This document shows positions 16,975 through 25,466 of a stretch of 64,000 nt of DNA, one piece after another. Under the pieces are notes generated by a model, which did no database searches, had not been told where the DNA came from, and saw nothing but the letters and a program-made list of their open reading frames with translations. Source of the stretch: Streptomyces sp. TLI_171 (GTDB taxonomy: Bacteria > Actinomycetota > Actinomycetes > Streptomycetales > Streptomycetaceae); contig NZ_RAPS01000001.1 in NCBI RefSeq assembly GCF_003610255.1, positions 2,356,001 to 2,420,000 on the forward strand. The letters run 5' to 3'. Position numbers and translations under genes: made by a program. How positions within the stretch are numbered: the first letter of the stretch is position 1; every line of letters starts with the position of its first letter.

Positions 16975-18126
16975 TCAGCGCAGGTGCGAGGTGTCGTTGA
17001 GCAGCCGCAGCGAGGCGTTGCCGTCGCTGTAGTACTGGACGGCGCACACCGAGGCGGCGGACAGCTCCATGCGGTGCACGGCGTCCGGCGGGGCGCCGAG
17101 GGCCAGCCGGACCAGGGTCTTGATCGGGCTGACGTGCGAGACCACCAGGACGGTCTTGCCGGGGTAGCGGGCGAGGATCTTGTCGCGGGCCTGCCCGACC
17201 CGCAGGGCCAGGCCGGTGAGCGACTCGCTGCTGCCGGTGGGCTTGGCCTTGGCCGAGCCCAGCCAGGCGTTCAGGTCCTCGGGGTGACGCTCCATCACCT
17301 CGGCGTAGGTGAGTCCCTCCCAGGCGCCGAAGTCGAGTTCGCGCAGGCCCTCCTCGATCCGCACCTCCAGGCCGAGGCGGCGGGCGACGGCCTCGGCGGT
17401 CTGCCGGGTGCGCAGCATCGGCGAGCTGACCACGGCCTGGACGGTGCCGCGCGCGGCCAGCGAGTCGGCGGCGCGCTCGGCCTGCCACACGCCCTTCTCG
17501 GACAGGCCGGGGTCGCTGCCGGTGCTGCCGGAGAACCGCTTGAGCGGGGTGAGCGGGGTCTCGCCGTGCCGCAGCAGCACCAGCGTGGTGGGGGTGCCGA
17601 GGTCGGCGGGGCCGGCCCAGCCGGCCCTGGGTGCGGGGGCGGCGGGCAGCGGCTCGTCCTGGGCGGGCGCGGCGACCGGCGCGGCCGGGCGGGCCTTGGG
17701 CTCCCACTGGCGGCCCTGCTTGCCGGCGTCCATCGCCTCGTTGGCGAGGCGGTCGGCCTCCTTGTTCTTCTCCCGCGGGATCCACTTGTACTCGACCTTG
17801 CCGCGCGGGGCGATGCCGCGGGCCTCGGCGGCCAGCGGCTGCATGTCGGGGTGCTTGATCTTCCAGCGCCCGGACATCTGCTCGACGACGAGCTTGGAGT
17901 CCATCTCGACCAGGATCCGGGCGTCCGGGTCGAGGTTCTGCGCCGCCCGGAGTCCGGCGATCAGGCCCTTGTACTCGGCCACGTTGTTGGTGGCGCGGCC
18001 GATGTACTCGGCGGCCTCGGCGAGGATCTCGCCGGTGCGGGCGTCGAGCACCACCGCGCCGTAGCCGGCCGGCCCCGGGTTGCCCCGGGAGCCGCCGTCG
18101 GCCTGGACGATGAACTGGGCGGCCAC
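16975..18126 (-). CDS. Bifunctional RNase HI / histidine (acid) phosphatase
   Basis: 383 residues, GTG start. Residues 1-135 are an RNase HI-like domain with the full DEDD set D10, E51, D76, D125; residues about 178-383 are a histidine phosphatase with RHG at 186-188 (H187 catalytic) and a second His in VSHVSPIKT. The linker is Ala/Pro-rich. The same fusion exists in mycobacteria (Rv2228c), where both activities have been reported and the phosphatase half acts like CobC alpha-ribazole phosphatase. Its start is four bases after the stop of the zinc-ribbon gene, so the three genes Nif3, zinc ribbon and this one form one operon. Confidence 0.93.
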   Translation of the reverse strand: MAAQFIVQADGGSRGNPGPAGYGAVVLDARTGEILAEAAEYIGRATNNVAEYKGLIAGLRAAQNLDPDARILVEMDSKLVVEQMSGRWKIKHPDMQPLAAEARGIAPRGKVEYKWIPREKNKEADRLANEAMDAGKQGRQWEPKARPAAPVAAPAQDEPLPAAPAPRAGWAGPADLGTPTTLVLLRHGETPLTPLKRFSGSTGSDPGLSEKGVWQAERAADSLAARGTVQAVVSSPMLRTRQTAEAVARRLGLEVRIEEGLRELDFGAWEGLTYAEVMERHPEDLNAWLGSAKAKPTGSSESLTGLALRVGQARDKILARYPGKTVLVVSHVSPIKTLVRLALGAPPDAVHRMELSAASVCAVQYYSDGNASLRLLNDTSHLR

Positions 18127-18130
18127 CGGG

Positions 18131-18874
18131 TCAGACGCCCGACTCGCCGGTGCGGACCAGGATCCGGCCGCAGTTCTCGCAGCGCAGCACCTTGTCGGCG
18201 GGCTCGGCCTTGATGGCGTTGAACTCGGTGATGGAGAACTCGGTGCGGCAGCCCTCGCAGCGGCGCTGGTAGAGGCGGGCCGCGCCGACGCCGCCCTGCT
18301 GCTCGCGCAGGCGCTGGTAGACCTTCATCAGGTCGGCGGGGATGATCCCGGCGATGACCTCGCGGTCGCGGCGGACCTTCTCGGCCTCGGCGTCGAGCTC
18401 GGCGAACTGGGCGTCGCGGCGGGCCTCGGCCTCGGCGACCACCACGGAGGAGTGCTCCAGGCGGGCGGTGAGCTCGGTGACCCGGGTCTGCGCGGACTCC
18501 AGGCGCTCCATCACCTCCAGCACGACGTCCTCCAGGTCGCCCTGGCGCTTGGCCAGCGAGGCGTTCTCGTGCTGGAGGTTCTCCAGGTCCTTCGGGGAGG
18601 TGACGGCGCCGGAGTCCATCCGCTGCTGGTTGCGGGCGGCCCGGGCGCGGACCTGCTCGACGTCCGCCTCGGCCTTGGCCTGCTCGCGGGTGGTGTCGCC
18701 GAGCTGGGCCTGCGCGGCGACCACCAGGTCCTTGAGGGCGGTGTGGTCGGCGGTGGCCTTGTCGATCTCGGCGTGCTCGGGCAGGGTGCGGCGCCGGTGG
18801 GCCAGCTGGTCGAGGCGGGAGTCGAAGGCCTGCAGGTCGAGCAGGCGGATCTGGTCGGCGGGCGCGGCGTTCAC
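18131..18874 (-). CDS. Coiled-coil protein with C-terminal C4 zinc ribbon (CT398/FlgZ-like)
   Basis: 247 residues, GTG start with AGGAG upstream. Residues about 10-170 are a long charged heptad coiled-coil hairpin; the C-terminal 50 residues hold CxxC...CxxC (CEGC and CENC), a zf-RING_7 zinc ribbon. The family (COG1579) is universal in actinobacteria, always beside nif3 and the RNase H fusion; a nucleic-acid-binding or scaffold role is suspected but unproven. Sits between those two genes with spacings of 34 and 4 bases. Confidence 0.9.
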   Translation of the reverse strand: MNAAPADQIRLLDLQAFDSRLDQLAHRRRTLPEHAEIDKATADHTALKDLVVAAQAQLGDTTREQAKAEADVEQVRARAARNQQRMDSGAVTSPKDLENLQHENASLAKRQGDLEDVVLEVMERLESAQTRVTELTARLEHSSVVVAEAEARRDAQFAELDAEAEKVRRDREVIAGIIPADLMKVYQRLREQQGGVGAARLYQRRCEGCRTEFSITEFNAIKAEPADKVLRCENCGRILVRTGESGV

Positions 18875-18908
18875 GCGGAGAGGCTCCTGTAGGTCGTTCG
18901 ACGGGGTG

Positions 18909-19745
18909 TCAGGGGGCGTACGGCATCGGCGCGTGCGCCGTCCACGGGTCGGTGACCCGGGTGGAGACGCGGGTCTCCAGTGGCCAGTCACGGTCCGCCG
19001 CGTGGCCGTTGAGCTCGCGGGCGGCGACGGTGAGCCAGGGCCACTCGGTGGCCCAGTGCGCGGCGTCGAGCAGCGCGAGCGGGGCCGCCTCGGTGGCCTC
19101 GGAGACCGGGTGGTGGCGCAGGTCTGCGGTGAGGTAGGCGTCCACGCCGGCCTTGCGGGCGTCGGCGAGGAAGGAGTCGCCGGAGCCGCCGCAGACCGCG
19201 ACGCGGCGGACCTGCTGCTCCGGGTCGCCGGCGGCGCGGACGCCGGCGGCGGTGGCGGGCAGTCCGGCGGCGACCCGGGCGGCGAACTCGCTCAGTGCCA
19301 TCGGCTGCGGGAGTTCGCCGATCCGCCCGCTGCCGCGCCGGCCGGCCGGGTCGGTCGGGTCGGCCACCAGCGGGCCGGTGACCTTCAGACCGACCGCCTC
19401 GGCGAGGGCGTCGGAGACGCCCGGGTCGGCGTGGTCGGCGTTGGTGTGCGCGACGTGCAGCGCGATGTCGCGCTTGATCAGGGTGTGCACCACCCGGCCC
19501 TTGAAGCCGGTGGCGGCGACGCTGGTGGTGCCGCGCAGGTAGAGCGGGTGATGGGTGACCACCAGGTCCGCGCCCCATTCGACGGCCTCGTCGACCACGG
19601 CCTGCACCGGGTCGACGGCGAACAGCACCCGGCGCACCTCGGCGTCCGGGTCGCCGCAGACCAGGCCGACCGCGTCCCAGGACTCCGCCCACTGCGGCGG
19701 GTAGATCTCTTCGAGCACGGCGATGACGTCGGACAGTTTCGGCAC
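18909..19745 (-). CDS. Nif3-like dinuclear metal centre protein
   Basis: 278 residues, GTG start. The NIF3/DUF34 fold is shown by the metal-ligand block VVTHHPLYLRG (H65, H66), the N-terminal ESWDAVGL and the C-terminal VAVCGGSGDSFL. Members form hexameric toroids with a two-metal site; some have been labelled GTP cyclohydrolase 1 type 2, but the physiological substrate is unsettled. First gene of the operon that continues into the zinc-ribbon and RNase H/phosphatase genes. Confidence 0.92.
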   Translation of the reverse strand: MPKLSDVIAVLEEIYPPQWAESWDAVGLVCGDPDAEVRRVLFAVDPVQAVVDEAVEWGADLVVTHHPLYLRGTTSVAATGFKGRVVHTLIKRDIALHVAHTNADHADPGVSDALAEAVGLKVTGPLVADPTDPAGRRGSGRIGELPQPMALSEFAARVAAGLPATAAGVRAAGDPEQQVRRVAVCGGSGDSFLADARKAGVDAYLTADLRHHPVSEATEAAPLALLDAAHWATEWPWLTVAARELNGHAADRDWPLETRVSTRVTDPWTAHAPMPYAP

Positions 19746-20191
19746 CTGTCGAGACTACCGCGTGCCACGGCCCGGCCCGGCCGGGCCCGCCTCGGCGCAC
19801 CCCGCCCGGCCTCGTACACCTGCACGTCAACCCGCCGCGGAGCGGTGAGTTGGGGTGCGGACGGCGCTTTCGGGGCCCGACGGGACGAACCCGGCCGGTC
19901 ACCGTGCGGTACGCCCTGCTCACACCCGCCGGGGCGAACACATTCGAAAACCAAACCGGATCACCCTTAAGAGTGAAGTGACCCGGCCGGTGTTGAGTCA
20001 CCCTCATCACGAAAGTAACTTCAGTCCTGCGAACGAGAGTTGCCTCGACCTGAACGAGAGTTGCCTCGGCCTGGGGGGTCGAATAGGGCGACCGGCCGTC
20101 ATTCCCACTGGAATTCGGCGGGCGCGGGCGGGCCTCTCGTGACTTCCGCAGACCGTGTCGGTCGAGTCCACCGCGAAGGGGCGTGAAGCAG
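19746..20191. promoter_or_regulatory. Divergent region before the lanthipeptide cluster
   Basis: 446 bases with no gene, noticeably less GC-rich around 19930-20080 than the flanks, as promoters in Streptomyces often are. It must carry promoters for nif3 (leftward) and the lanthipeptide synthetase (rightward). It contains tandem 21-bp repeats (separate entry) and a GTGAC-N14-GTCAC inverted repeat near 19978-20001. An AATAGG hexamer just after the repeats could be a -10 box. Confidence 0.5.
20031..20072 (+). repeat. Two tandem 21-bp direct repeats upstream of lanL
   Basis: GAACGAGAGTTGCCTCGACCT at 20031-20051 (given here only by its ends: starts GAACGAGAG, ends CGACCT) is followed directly by a second copy at 20052-20072 that differs at one base (CGGCCT). 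The 21-bp period equals two helical turns, so a regulator would bind both copies on one face. They lie about 120 bases before the synthetase start. Confidence 0.7.
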
Positions 20192-23077
20192 ATGGGGGCG
20201 GGCACACCGCTGCGCAGGGCGGGGGAGCCGGTACCGGTCGTCGACGAGCCGGGTGTGGACGGCACGTTGGTGGAGGTGGCGCGGGCGGCCGTGACCGGCA
20301 GCAGGGCCCGGGGAGGCGACGGCGGCTGGACGCTCGCGGTCGAGGGCTTCTGGTGCACGGTGCGGCCGCCCGGCCGCAACCTGCCCGAACAGGGGTGGAA
20401 GCTGCACGTCAGCGCCGCCTCCGCGGTGGCGGTCGAGGTGCTGTCCGCGGTCGCCGCGGTGCTCGCGGAGGATCCCTGCGCATTCAAGTTCGCGGCCGAC
20501 CGGGAGAAGCTGCACGAAATCAATTCGCGCAACAGCGATCGCGGTTCGGCGGGGAAATTCCTCAGCGTCTATCCGGGCGACGACGAGCAATTCCTGCGGC
20601 TCGCCGAGGAACTCCACCTGGCCACCGCCGGAATGCCGGGACCGGTGATTCTCTCCGACCGCCCGTACCGCCCGGGCAGCCTGGTGCACTACCGCTACGG
20701 CGCGTTCGCCGGGCGGTCGGAACTGGGCAACGACGGCGCGTACCGCTCGATGCTGCGCGGCCCCGGCGGGGCCGCGGTCGAGGACGTGCGCACGGCGTCC
20801 TACCGCCGCCCGCCGTGGGCGGTCGACCCCGTCGAGGGGGCGGGATCGGCCGTCGGCTCCCGGCCGGTGGCCGCCCAGGGCGGGCCCGCCCGGACCGGGC
20901 GGCGGCCCGCCGGGGTGCTGCTGGACGGGCGCTGGGCGCTCACCGGCGCGCTGCGGCACAGCGCGAAGGGCGGCGTCTTCCTCGGCCGCGAGACGCGCGG
21001 CGGGGACGGGGACGGGCCGGGCGGGGCCGGCGCGGAGGTGGTGGTCAAGCAGGCCCGCGCGCACATCGAGGTGGATCGCGCGGGCACCGACGCCCGCGCG
21101 GCGCTGCGGCACGAGGCCGAGCTGCTGGCGCGGCTGGCCGACAGCGGCCTCACCCCGCGGGTGCGCGCGCTGGTCGAGCAGCAGGACTCGCTGTTCCTGG
21201 TGCAGGAGCGCATCCCCGGCCAGGCGCTGGGCAGTTGGGTCGCCGCCCGGCTGCGGCGGGACGGCTCGCCGGACGTGCCGTGGGCCGAGGCGGGCCCGAT
21301 GGCGCTGGCCCTGCTGGAGCTGGTGGCGCAGGTGCACCGGCGCGGCCTGGTGCTGCGCGACCTCTCCCCCGGCAACGTGCTGGTCGCCCCGGACGGCGGC
21401 GTCCGCCTGGTCGACCTCGAACTCGCCGCTCCCGTCGGCGTGTTGGCGGGCTCCGCGGGCACCCCCGGCTACCGCGCTCCCGAGCACTCCGGCCCGCGCC
21501 CGACCGGCCCGGCCGAGTACAGCACCGACCTGTTCGCGCTCGGCGGCCTGTTCTTCCTGCTGGCCACCGGCCACGACCCGCTGCTGCCGGAGGACCTCCC
21601 GCGAGCCCGGCCGGTCGCCGAACAGCTGGGGCGCTGGCTGGCGTTGGCCGCCCGGGACGGCGCGACCGCGCGCCGGCTGGCCCCGCTGGTGCTCGGCCTG
21701 CGCGCCGAGGAGCCCGCGCAGCGGTGGAGCCTGGACCGGGTCCGCGCCGAGCTGACGCAGTTGACCGACGAGGCGTCAACTCCCGTGGACCACGCGGCCG
21801 TCACGCCGCCTGCGATGGACCGACTGCTGCACGACGGCCTGCGGCACCTGGCGCACAGCGCCACCCCGCAGCGGCGGGACCGGCTCTGGCCGACCGTCCC
21901 CGGCGGGCAGCTCACCGACCCGTGCAACGTGCAGCACGGCGCGGCCGGGGTGCTGGCCGTGCTGGCCCGGGCGAGCCGCGCACCGCTGCCGGAACCGGCC
22001 CGCGAGCGGGCCCGGGCGACCGCCGCGGTGGCCGCCGAGTGGATCGAACGCCGGTGCGCGGTCGAACCGGTGGTGCTGCCGGGACTGCATTTCGGGCGCT
22101 CCGGCACCGCCTGGGCGCTGTTTGACGCCGCCGAGGCGCTCGGCGACCCCGGGCTGGCCGAGCGGGCCGCCGGGCTGGCGGCGAAGGTCCGGCTCGACTG
22201 GCCCAACCCGGACGTCTGCCACGGCGCCGCCGGGGCCGGCTTCCTCCAGCTCCGCGCCCATCGGGCCACCGGGGCCCGGCTGTTCCTCGACCGTACGGCC
22301 CGCTGCGTCGGCGGGCTGCTGGCCGCCGCCCGCACCGAGCCGTACGGGACGGTCTGGCCGGTGCCCGCGGACTTCGACTCGGCGCTGGCCGGAGCCGTCC
22401 ACCTCGGGCACGCCCACGGCGTGGCCGGTGTCGGCGCCTTCCTGCTCGCCGCGGCCCAGCTGCTGGCGGAGCACGGCGGGGTCGAACTCGCCGCCACCGC
22501 ACGGGAGTCGCTGGCCGGCGCGGAGGCCGCCGCCCGGACGCTGGCCGCCACCGCGCGGTGGGCCGGCGAGGCCGCGTGGTGGCCGCAGGGCCACGGGGAC
22601 CCGGAGACCGTCCGGCTGGCGCACTGGTGCAGCGGCGCGTCCGGAGTGGGGACCTTCCTGGTCCGGCTCTGGCAGGCCACCGGCGACGAGCAGGCCCGCC
22701 GGCTGGCGCTGGCCGCCGGGCAGGCGGTGCTGGACGGCCGCTGGCACAGCGGGGTGAGCGCCTGCCACGGCCTGGCCGGCAACGGCGAGTTCCTGCTCGA
22801 CCTGGCCGGGGCCACCGGCGAGGGCCGCTACCGGACGGGCGCGCAGGAGGTCGCCCGGCTGATCGCCGCGCGGGCGGCGCTCCGCGACGGACTGCTGGTG
22901 CTGCCCGACGAGACGGGCACCGGGTGCGCCGCGGCGTACGGCACCGGGACGGCCGGCCCGCTGGCCTTCCTGCTGCGGCTGCGGCACGGCGGGCCGCGGC
23001 TGTGGTCCGACCCGGAGCCGTTCCCCGGGACCGCCCCGCCCGCCCGGTCGACCGTTCCCGCCGGAGGCGCCCGATGA
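20192..23077 (+). CDS. lanL: Class IV (LanL-type) lanthipeptide synthetase
   Basis: 961 residues in three domains. About 1-230: N-terminal lyase domain that eliminates phosphate from pSer/pThr. About 250-500: Ser/Thr kinase-like domain with K286, the catalytic-loop D390 (LRDLSPGNVL) and D408 (VDLE in place of DFG). About 530-961: LanC-like cyclase. The cyclase keeps the zinc ligands C813 (HWCSG) and C858-H859 (ACHGLAG), which are lost in class III LanKC enzymes; this points to class IV. It dehydrates Thr/Ser of the precursor and adds Cys to form (methyl)lanthionine rings. ATG 20192 has GAAGGGG ten bases upstream; a GTG nine bases earlier is too close to it. Stop overlaps the protease start by ATGA. 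Confidence 0.92.
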   Translation: MGAGTPLRRAGEPVPVVDEPGVDGTLVEVARAAVTGSRARGGDGGWTLAVEGFWCTVRPPGRNLPEQGWKLHVSAASAVAVEVLSAVAAVLAEDPCAFKFAADREKLHEINSRNSDRGSAGKFLSVYPGDDEQFLRLAEELHLATAGMPGPVILSDRPYRPGSLVHYRYGAFAGRSELGNDGAYRSMLRGPGGAAVEDVRTASYRRPPWAVDPVEGAGSAVGSRPVAAQGGPARTGRRPAGVLLDGRWALTGALRHSAKGGVFLGRETRGGDGDGPGGAGAEVVVKQARAHIEVDRAGTDARAALRHEAELLARLADSGLTPRVRALVEQQDSLFLVQERIPGQALGSWVAARLRRDGSPDVPWAEAGPMALALLELVAQVHRRGLVLRDLSPGNVLVAPDGGVRLVDLELAAPVGVLAGSAGTPGYRAPEHSGPRPTGPAEYSTDLFALGGLFFLLATGHDPLLPEDLPRARPVAEQLGRWLALAARDGATARRLAPLVLGLRAEEPAQRWSLDRVRAELTQLTDEASTPVDHAAVTPPAMDRLLHDGLRHLAHSATPQRRDRLWPTVPGGQLTDPCNVQHGAAGVLAVLARASRAPLPEPARERARATAAVAAEWIERRCAVEPVVLPGLHFGRSGTAWALFDAAEALGDPGLAERAAGLAAKVRLDWPNPDVCHGAAGAGFLQLRAHRATGARLFLDRTARCVGGLLAAARTEPYGTVWPVPADFDSALAGAVHLGHAHGVAGVGAFLLAAAQLLAEHGGVELAATARESLAGAEAAARTLAATARWAGEAAWWPQGHGDPETVRLAHWCSGASGVGTFLVRLWQATGDEQARRLALAAGQAVLDGRWHSGVSACHGLAGNGEFLLDLAGATGEGRYRTGAQEVARLIAARAALRDGLLVLPDETGTGCAAAYGTGTAGPLAFLLRLRHGGPRLWSDPEPFPGTAPPARSTVPAGGAR

Positions 23078-25047
23078 GTACGGCGGACACGACGGGTCCG
23101 GCCGCGCTGCGGACGGCGCCGCAGGCACTGCGGCGGTTGAGCTTCACCTTCGCCGGGGACGGCTCGTACGCCGCGTGCCTGGCGGCGGGGGCCGACGGCG
23201 GCTGGTACACCGAGAGTTGGCGGCTGCCCGAGCAGGGACCGGCGGCGCCGACGGCGCTGTTCGCGGACGGCCGGGCGGAGAGCCTGCGCTCGCAGCTGCT
23301 CGCTCTGCCGGACGGGCGGGTGCTGGTGTGCCGGCACGACGGGGACCGGCACGCCCTGGTGCTGCTGGCCGCCGGGGAGCCCGAACTGGCGCTGGCGGGC
23401 CTGCGGTTGCCCGGCCTGCGGATGCTGGCCGTGCCCGGCGCACCGGCCGGGCCGCAGGCCCCGGTCGCGGTGCTGCTGGGGACGGACACCCGGCCGGTGA
23501 CCACGGTGTGGCTGCTGGCGGCCGACGGGTCGGCGCCGCGCGAGGTGGCGGAGCTGCCCGGCCTGCACGGCGGCGGGGTGTGGCTGGACGCGACGGGTCG
23601 GCTGCTGGCGCTGGACCGGGTCACCGGCGGGATGGTGAAGACCGTCGTGCTGGATATCGAACTGGGCGTCACCACACCGCTGTTGGAGCTCGGCGAGAGC
23701 AGCAACGACCGGCTGGTGCTGTTCGACCCGGCGAGCGGGTTCGGGATGCTGCGCAGTGACGCGCCGGGGGTGGACCGGCTCGGCTGGGCGGTGATCGGCG
23801 GCAGCGGGCCGGTGCGGTTCCCCGACTGCCTGCACCAGCCCGGCCGGCTGCTGCGGCCGGTCGCACTGGCCCCGCACCGGGAGGGCGTGGAGCCGCGGGT
23901 CGTGCTGCAGGTGGACCACGGCGCGGCCTCGGCGCTGACGCTCTGGCAGCCCGGCGACGGGCGGCTCGACCAGCTTCCGGTCCCGCCGGGCCGGTTGGGG
24001 GCGATCGGGCACTGGTCGGCGGCGGGCCTGCGGATGCCGTACTCGGCGCCGGACCGCCCGGCAGCGCTGGCCACGCTGGACGTGGACGCGCTGCTGGCGG
24101 CCGCTCCGGCCGCTCCGGGCAGCGCCCCGCTGACGCTGCCGCTCTCCCTGGCCCCGCTCAACGGCGGCGCCCCGCAGCCGACTCACGAGCACCGCGGGCC
24201 CGCCGTGGCGCCGGCCGGGTGGCGGCTGGACGGGTCGGCGCTGCCCGGCGACGGCGCCGGGTGGCGGCCGGCGCAGTGCCTGGAGCTGGCCGGTCCGGCC
24301 GGTCCGATCGAGGCGGTGGTGTACGGCGGCGAGGCCTGGCTGTCGGCGCCGCACCTGGTGATCGCACTGCACGGCGGGCCGGCGGACGCCTGGCGGCTGG
24401 AGTTCGATCCGGCGCTGCAGCGGATGGCGTCGGAGGGCCTGGCGGTGCTGGCGCCGAACCAGCGCGGTTCGACGGGCTACGGCCCGGAGTACGCGATGGC
24501 GATCCGCGGCGCCTGGGGCGGGCCGGACCTGGACGACGTGCTGGCGCTGCTGGAGGGCGTGGCGGGGCAGCGGTCCGCGCTGGGCCTGGAGCCGCCGGCG
24601 CTGTTCGGGGTGAGCTACGGCGCGTTCCTGGCGCTGCTGGCGGCGGCGCACGCCCCGGCGGGGTCGGTGTCGCGGTGCGCGGCGGTGGCGCCGTTCCTGT
24701 CGGGCGGCCGGCTGCTGGCGGAGGCGGCGGCGCCGGTGCGGGCGCTGACCACCCGGCTGGGCGGGGACCGGCTGGTCGACGACGCCCGCGGCCCGCGCGA
24801 CGTGCTGCAGCTGGCGCACCGGCTGACCGCGCCGCTGCTGGTGGTGCACGGCGACCGGGACGAGGTCGTGCCGGTCGGGCAGTCCCGCTCGCTGCGCCAC
24901 GAACTGCTCCGGCTCGGGCGGGCGGAGGGCGCGGACTTCCGCTACGTGGAGGCCGCCGGGGCGGGCCACGAGGTGCTCGCCGAGGAGGGCGCGGCCGTGC
25001 TGCACGAGCTGCTGGCCGGCTTCCTGCGCACCGGCAGACCGGCCTGA
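23074..25047 (+). CDS. Prolyl-oligopeptidase-family (S9) protease, probable leader peptidase
   Basis: 657 residues, no signal peptide. N-terminal two-thirds resemble a beta-propeller; the C-terminal alpha/beta-hydrolase has the triad S514 (GVSYGAF), D596 (GDRDEVVP) and H632 (AGHEV), plus the oxyanion-region block PNQRGSTGYG. It starts inside the synthetase stop codon, so both are made together. POP-type proteases FlaP and AplP remove leaders of class III lanthipeptides, and an equivalent role here is the natural inference. Being cytoplasmic, it would act before export by the ABC proteins downstream. A general peptidase is the alternative. Confidence 0.88.
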   Translation: MSTADTTGPAALRTAPQALRRLSFTFAGDGSYAACLAAGADGGWYTESWRLPEQGPAAPTALFADGRAESLRSQLLALPDGRVLVCRHDGDRHALVLLAAGEPELALAGLRLPGLRMLAVPGAPAGPQAPVAVLLGTDTRPVTTVWLLAADGSAPREVAELPGLHGGGVWLDATGRLLALDRVTGGMVKTVVLDIELGVTTPLLELGESSNDRLVLFDPASGFGMLRSDAPGVDRLGWAVIGGSGPVRFPDCLHQPGRLLRPVALAPHREGVEPRVVLQVDHGAASALTLWQPGDGRLDQLPVPPGRLGAIGHWSAAGLRMPYSAPDRPAALATLDVDALLAAAPAAPGSAPLTLPLSLAPLNGGAPQPTHEHRGPAVAPAGWRLDGSALPGDGAGWRPAQCLELAGPAGPIEAVVYGGEAWLSAPHLVIALHGGPADAWRLEFDPALQRMASEGLAVLAPNQRGSTGYGPEYAMAIRGAWGGPDLDDVLALLEGVAGQRSALGLEPPALFGVSYGAFLALLAAAHAPAGSVSRCAAVAPFLSGGRLLAEAAAPVRALTTRLGGDRLVDDARGPRDVLQLAHRLTAPLLVVHGDRDEVVPVGQSRSLRHELLRLGRAEGADFRYVEAAGAGHEVLAEEGAAVLHELLAGFLRTGRPA

Positions 25048-25071
25048 CGGCTCACCACTTCATGACTTCCG

Positions 25072-25123
25072 CCGTGCGCGGGAGCCCGCCGGCCTGCCCG
25101 GCCGGGGCTCCGGGCCCGCACGG
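25072..25123 (+). promoter_or_regulatory. Long stem-loop between protease and precursor genes
   Basis: Nested pairing: outer CCGTGCG / CGCACGG, then GGAGCCC / GGGCTCC, then GCCGG / CGGC. It sits in the 165-base gap before the precursor. It could be a partial terminator or an RNA-processing and stabilising hairpin that lets the precursor message outnumber that of the enzymes, a common arrangement in lantibiotic operons. Confidence 0.55.
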
Positions 25124-25212
25124 TGGGGGCGAGACCTGCGTCGGGAAACCGTTTTCCGTCGCAGCCGCCGGGCGCGTCCGTGCCCGGCGGGACCCACAGG
25201 GAGGGAAACACC

Positions 25213-25356
25213 ATGGAGAACATGACCTCGTTCGAGACCGACCTCGCGGCCCTGCAGGAGCTGCCCGAGCTGGAGACCGTCGAGCTGGGCGGCCACGGCG
25301 GCGGGTGCCAGTTCACCTGTCTGATCCTGACCTGCCTGATCTTCACCGTCAGCTGA
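25213..25356 (+). CDS. lanA: Lanthipeptide precursor peptide
   Basis: 47 residues. The leader (about 1-31) is acidic and contains LQELPELE at 14-21, the helix-type recognition element of class III/IV leaders. A Gly-rich hinge GGHGGG (26-31) precedes a hydrophobic core 32-47 with C32, C36 and C41 and with T35, T40, T45 and S47. The core is a quasi-repeat of C-x3/4 units rich in Leu, Ile and Phe. The labionin pattern S-x2-S-x3-C of many class III peptides is absent, which fits a class IV enzyme. AGGGAGGG lies ten bases before the ATG. Where the leader is cut and which rings form cannot be read from sequence. The strong hydrophobicity recalls SapB-type surfactant peptides. Confidence 0.92.
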   Translation: MENMTSFETDLAALQELPELETVELGGHGGGCQFTCLILTCLIFTVS

Positions 25357-25374
25357 CGTCGGGGCGTCTCGCCC

Positions 25375-25414
25375 GGGCCGTGCCCGCTCCCGTTCACCGG
25401 GGCGGGCACGGCCC
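25375..25414 (+). terminator. Hairpin after the precursor gene
   Basis: Stem GGGCCGTGCCCGC / GCGGGCACGGCCC, 13 bp, 18 bases after the precursor stop. It would end most precursor transcripts; the ABC genes downstream then depend on read-through or another promoter. Confidence 0.75.
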
Positions 25415-25466
25415 TCGTCCTGCCCTTCTCCCCCGTTCCGTTCTCTCAACTGCCAGGAGGCGCTTC

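Noticed and set aside
20192..23077. Class III (LanKC, SapB-type) synthetase
   Set aside because: The cyclase domain keeps Cys/Cys-His zinc ligands, and the precursor lacks the labionin S-x2-S-x3-C pattern; class IV fits better.
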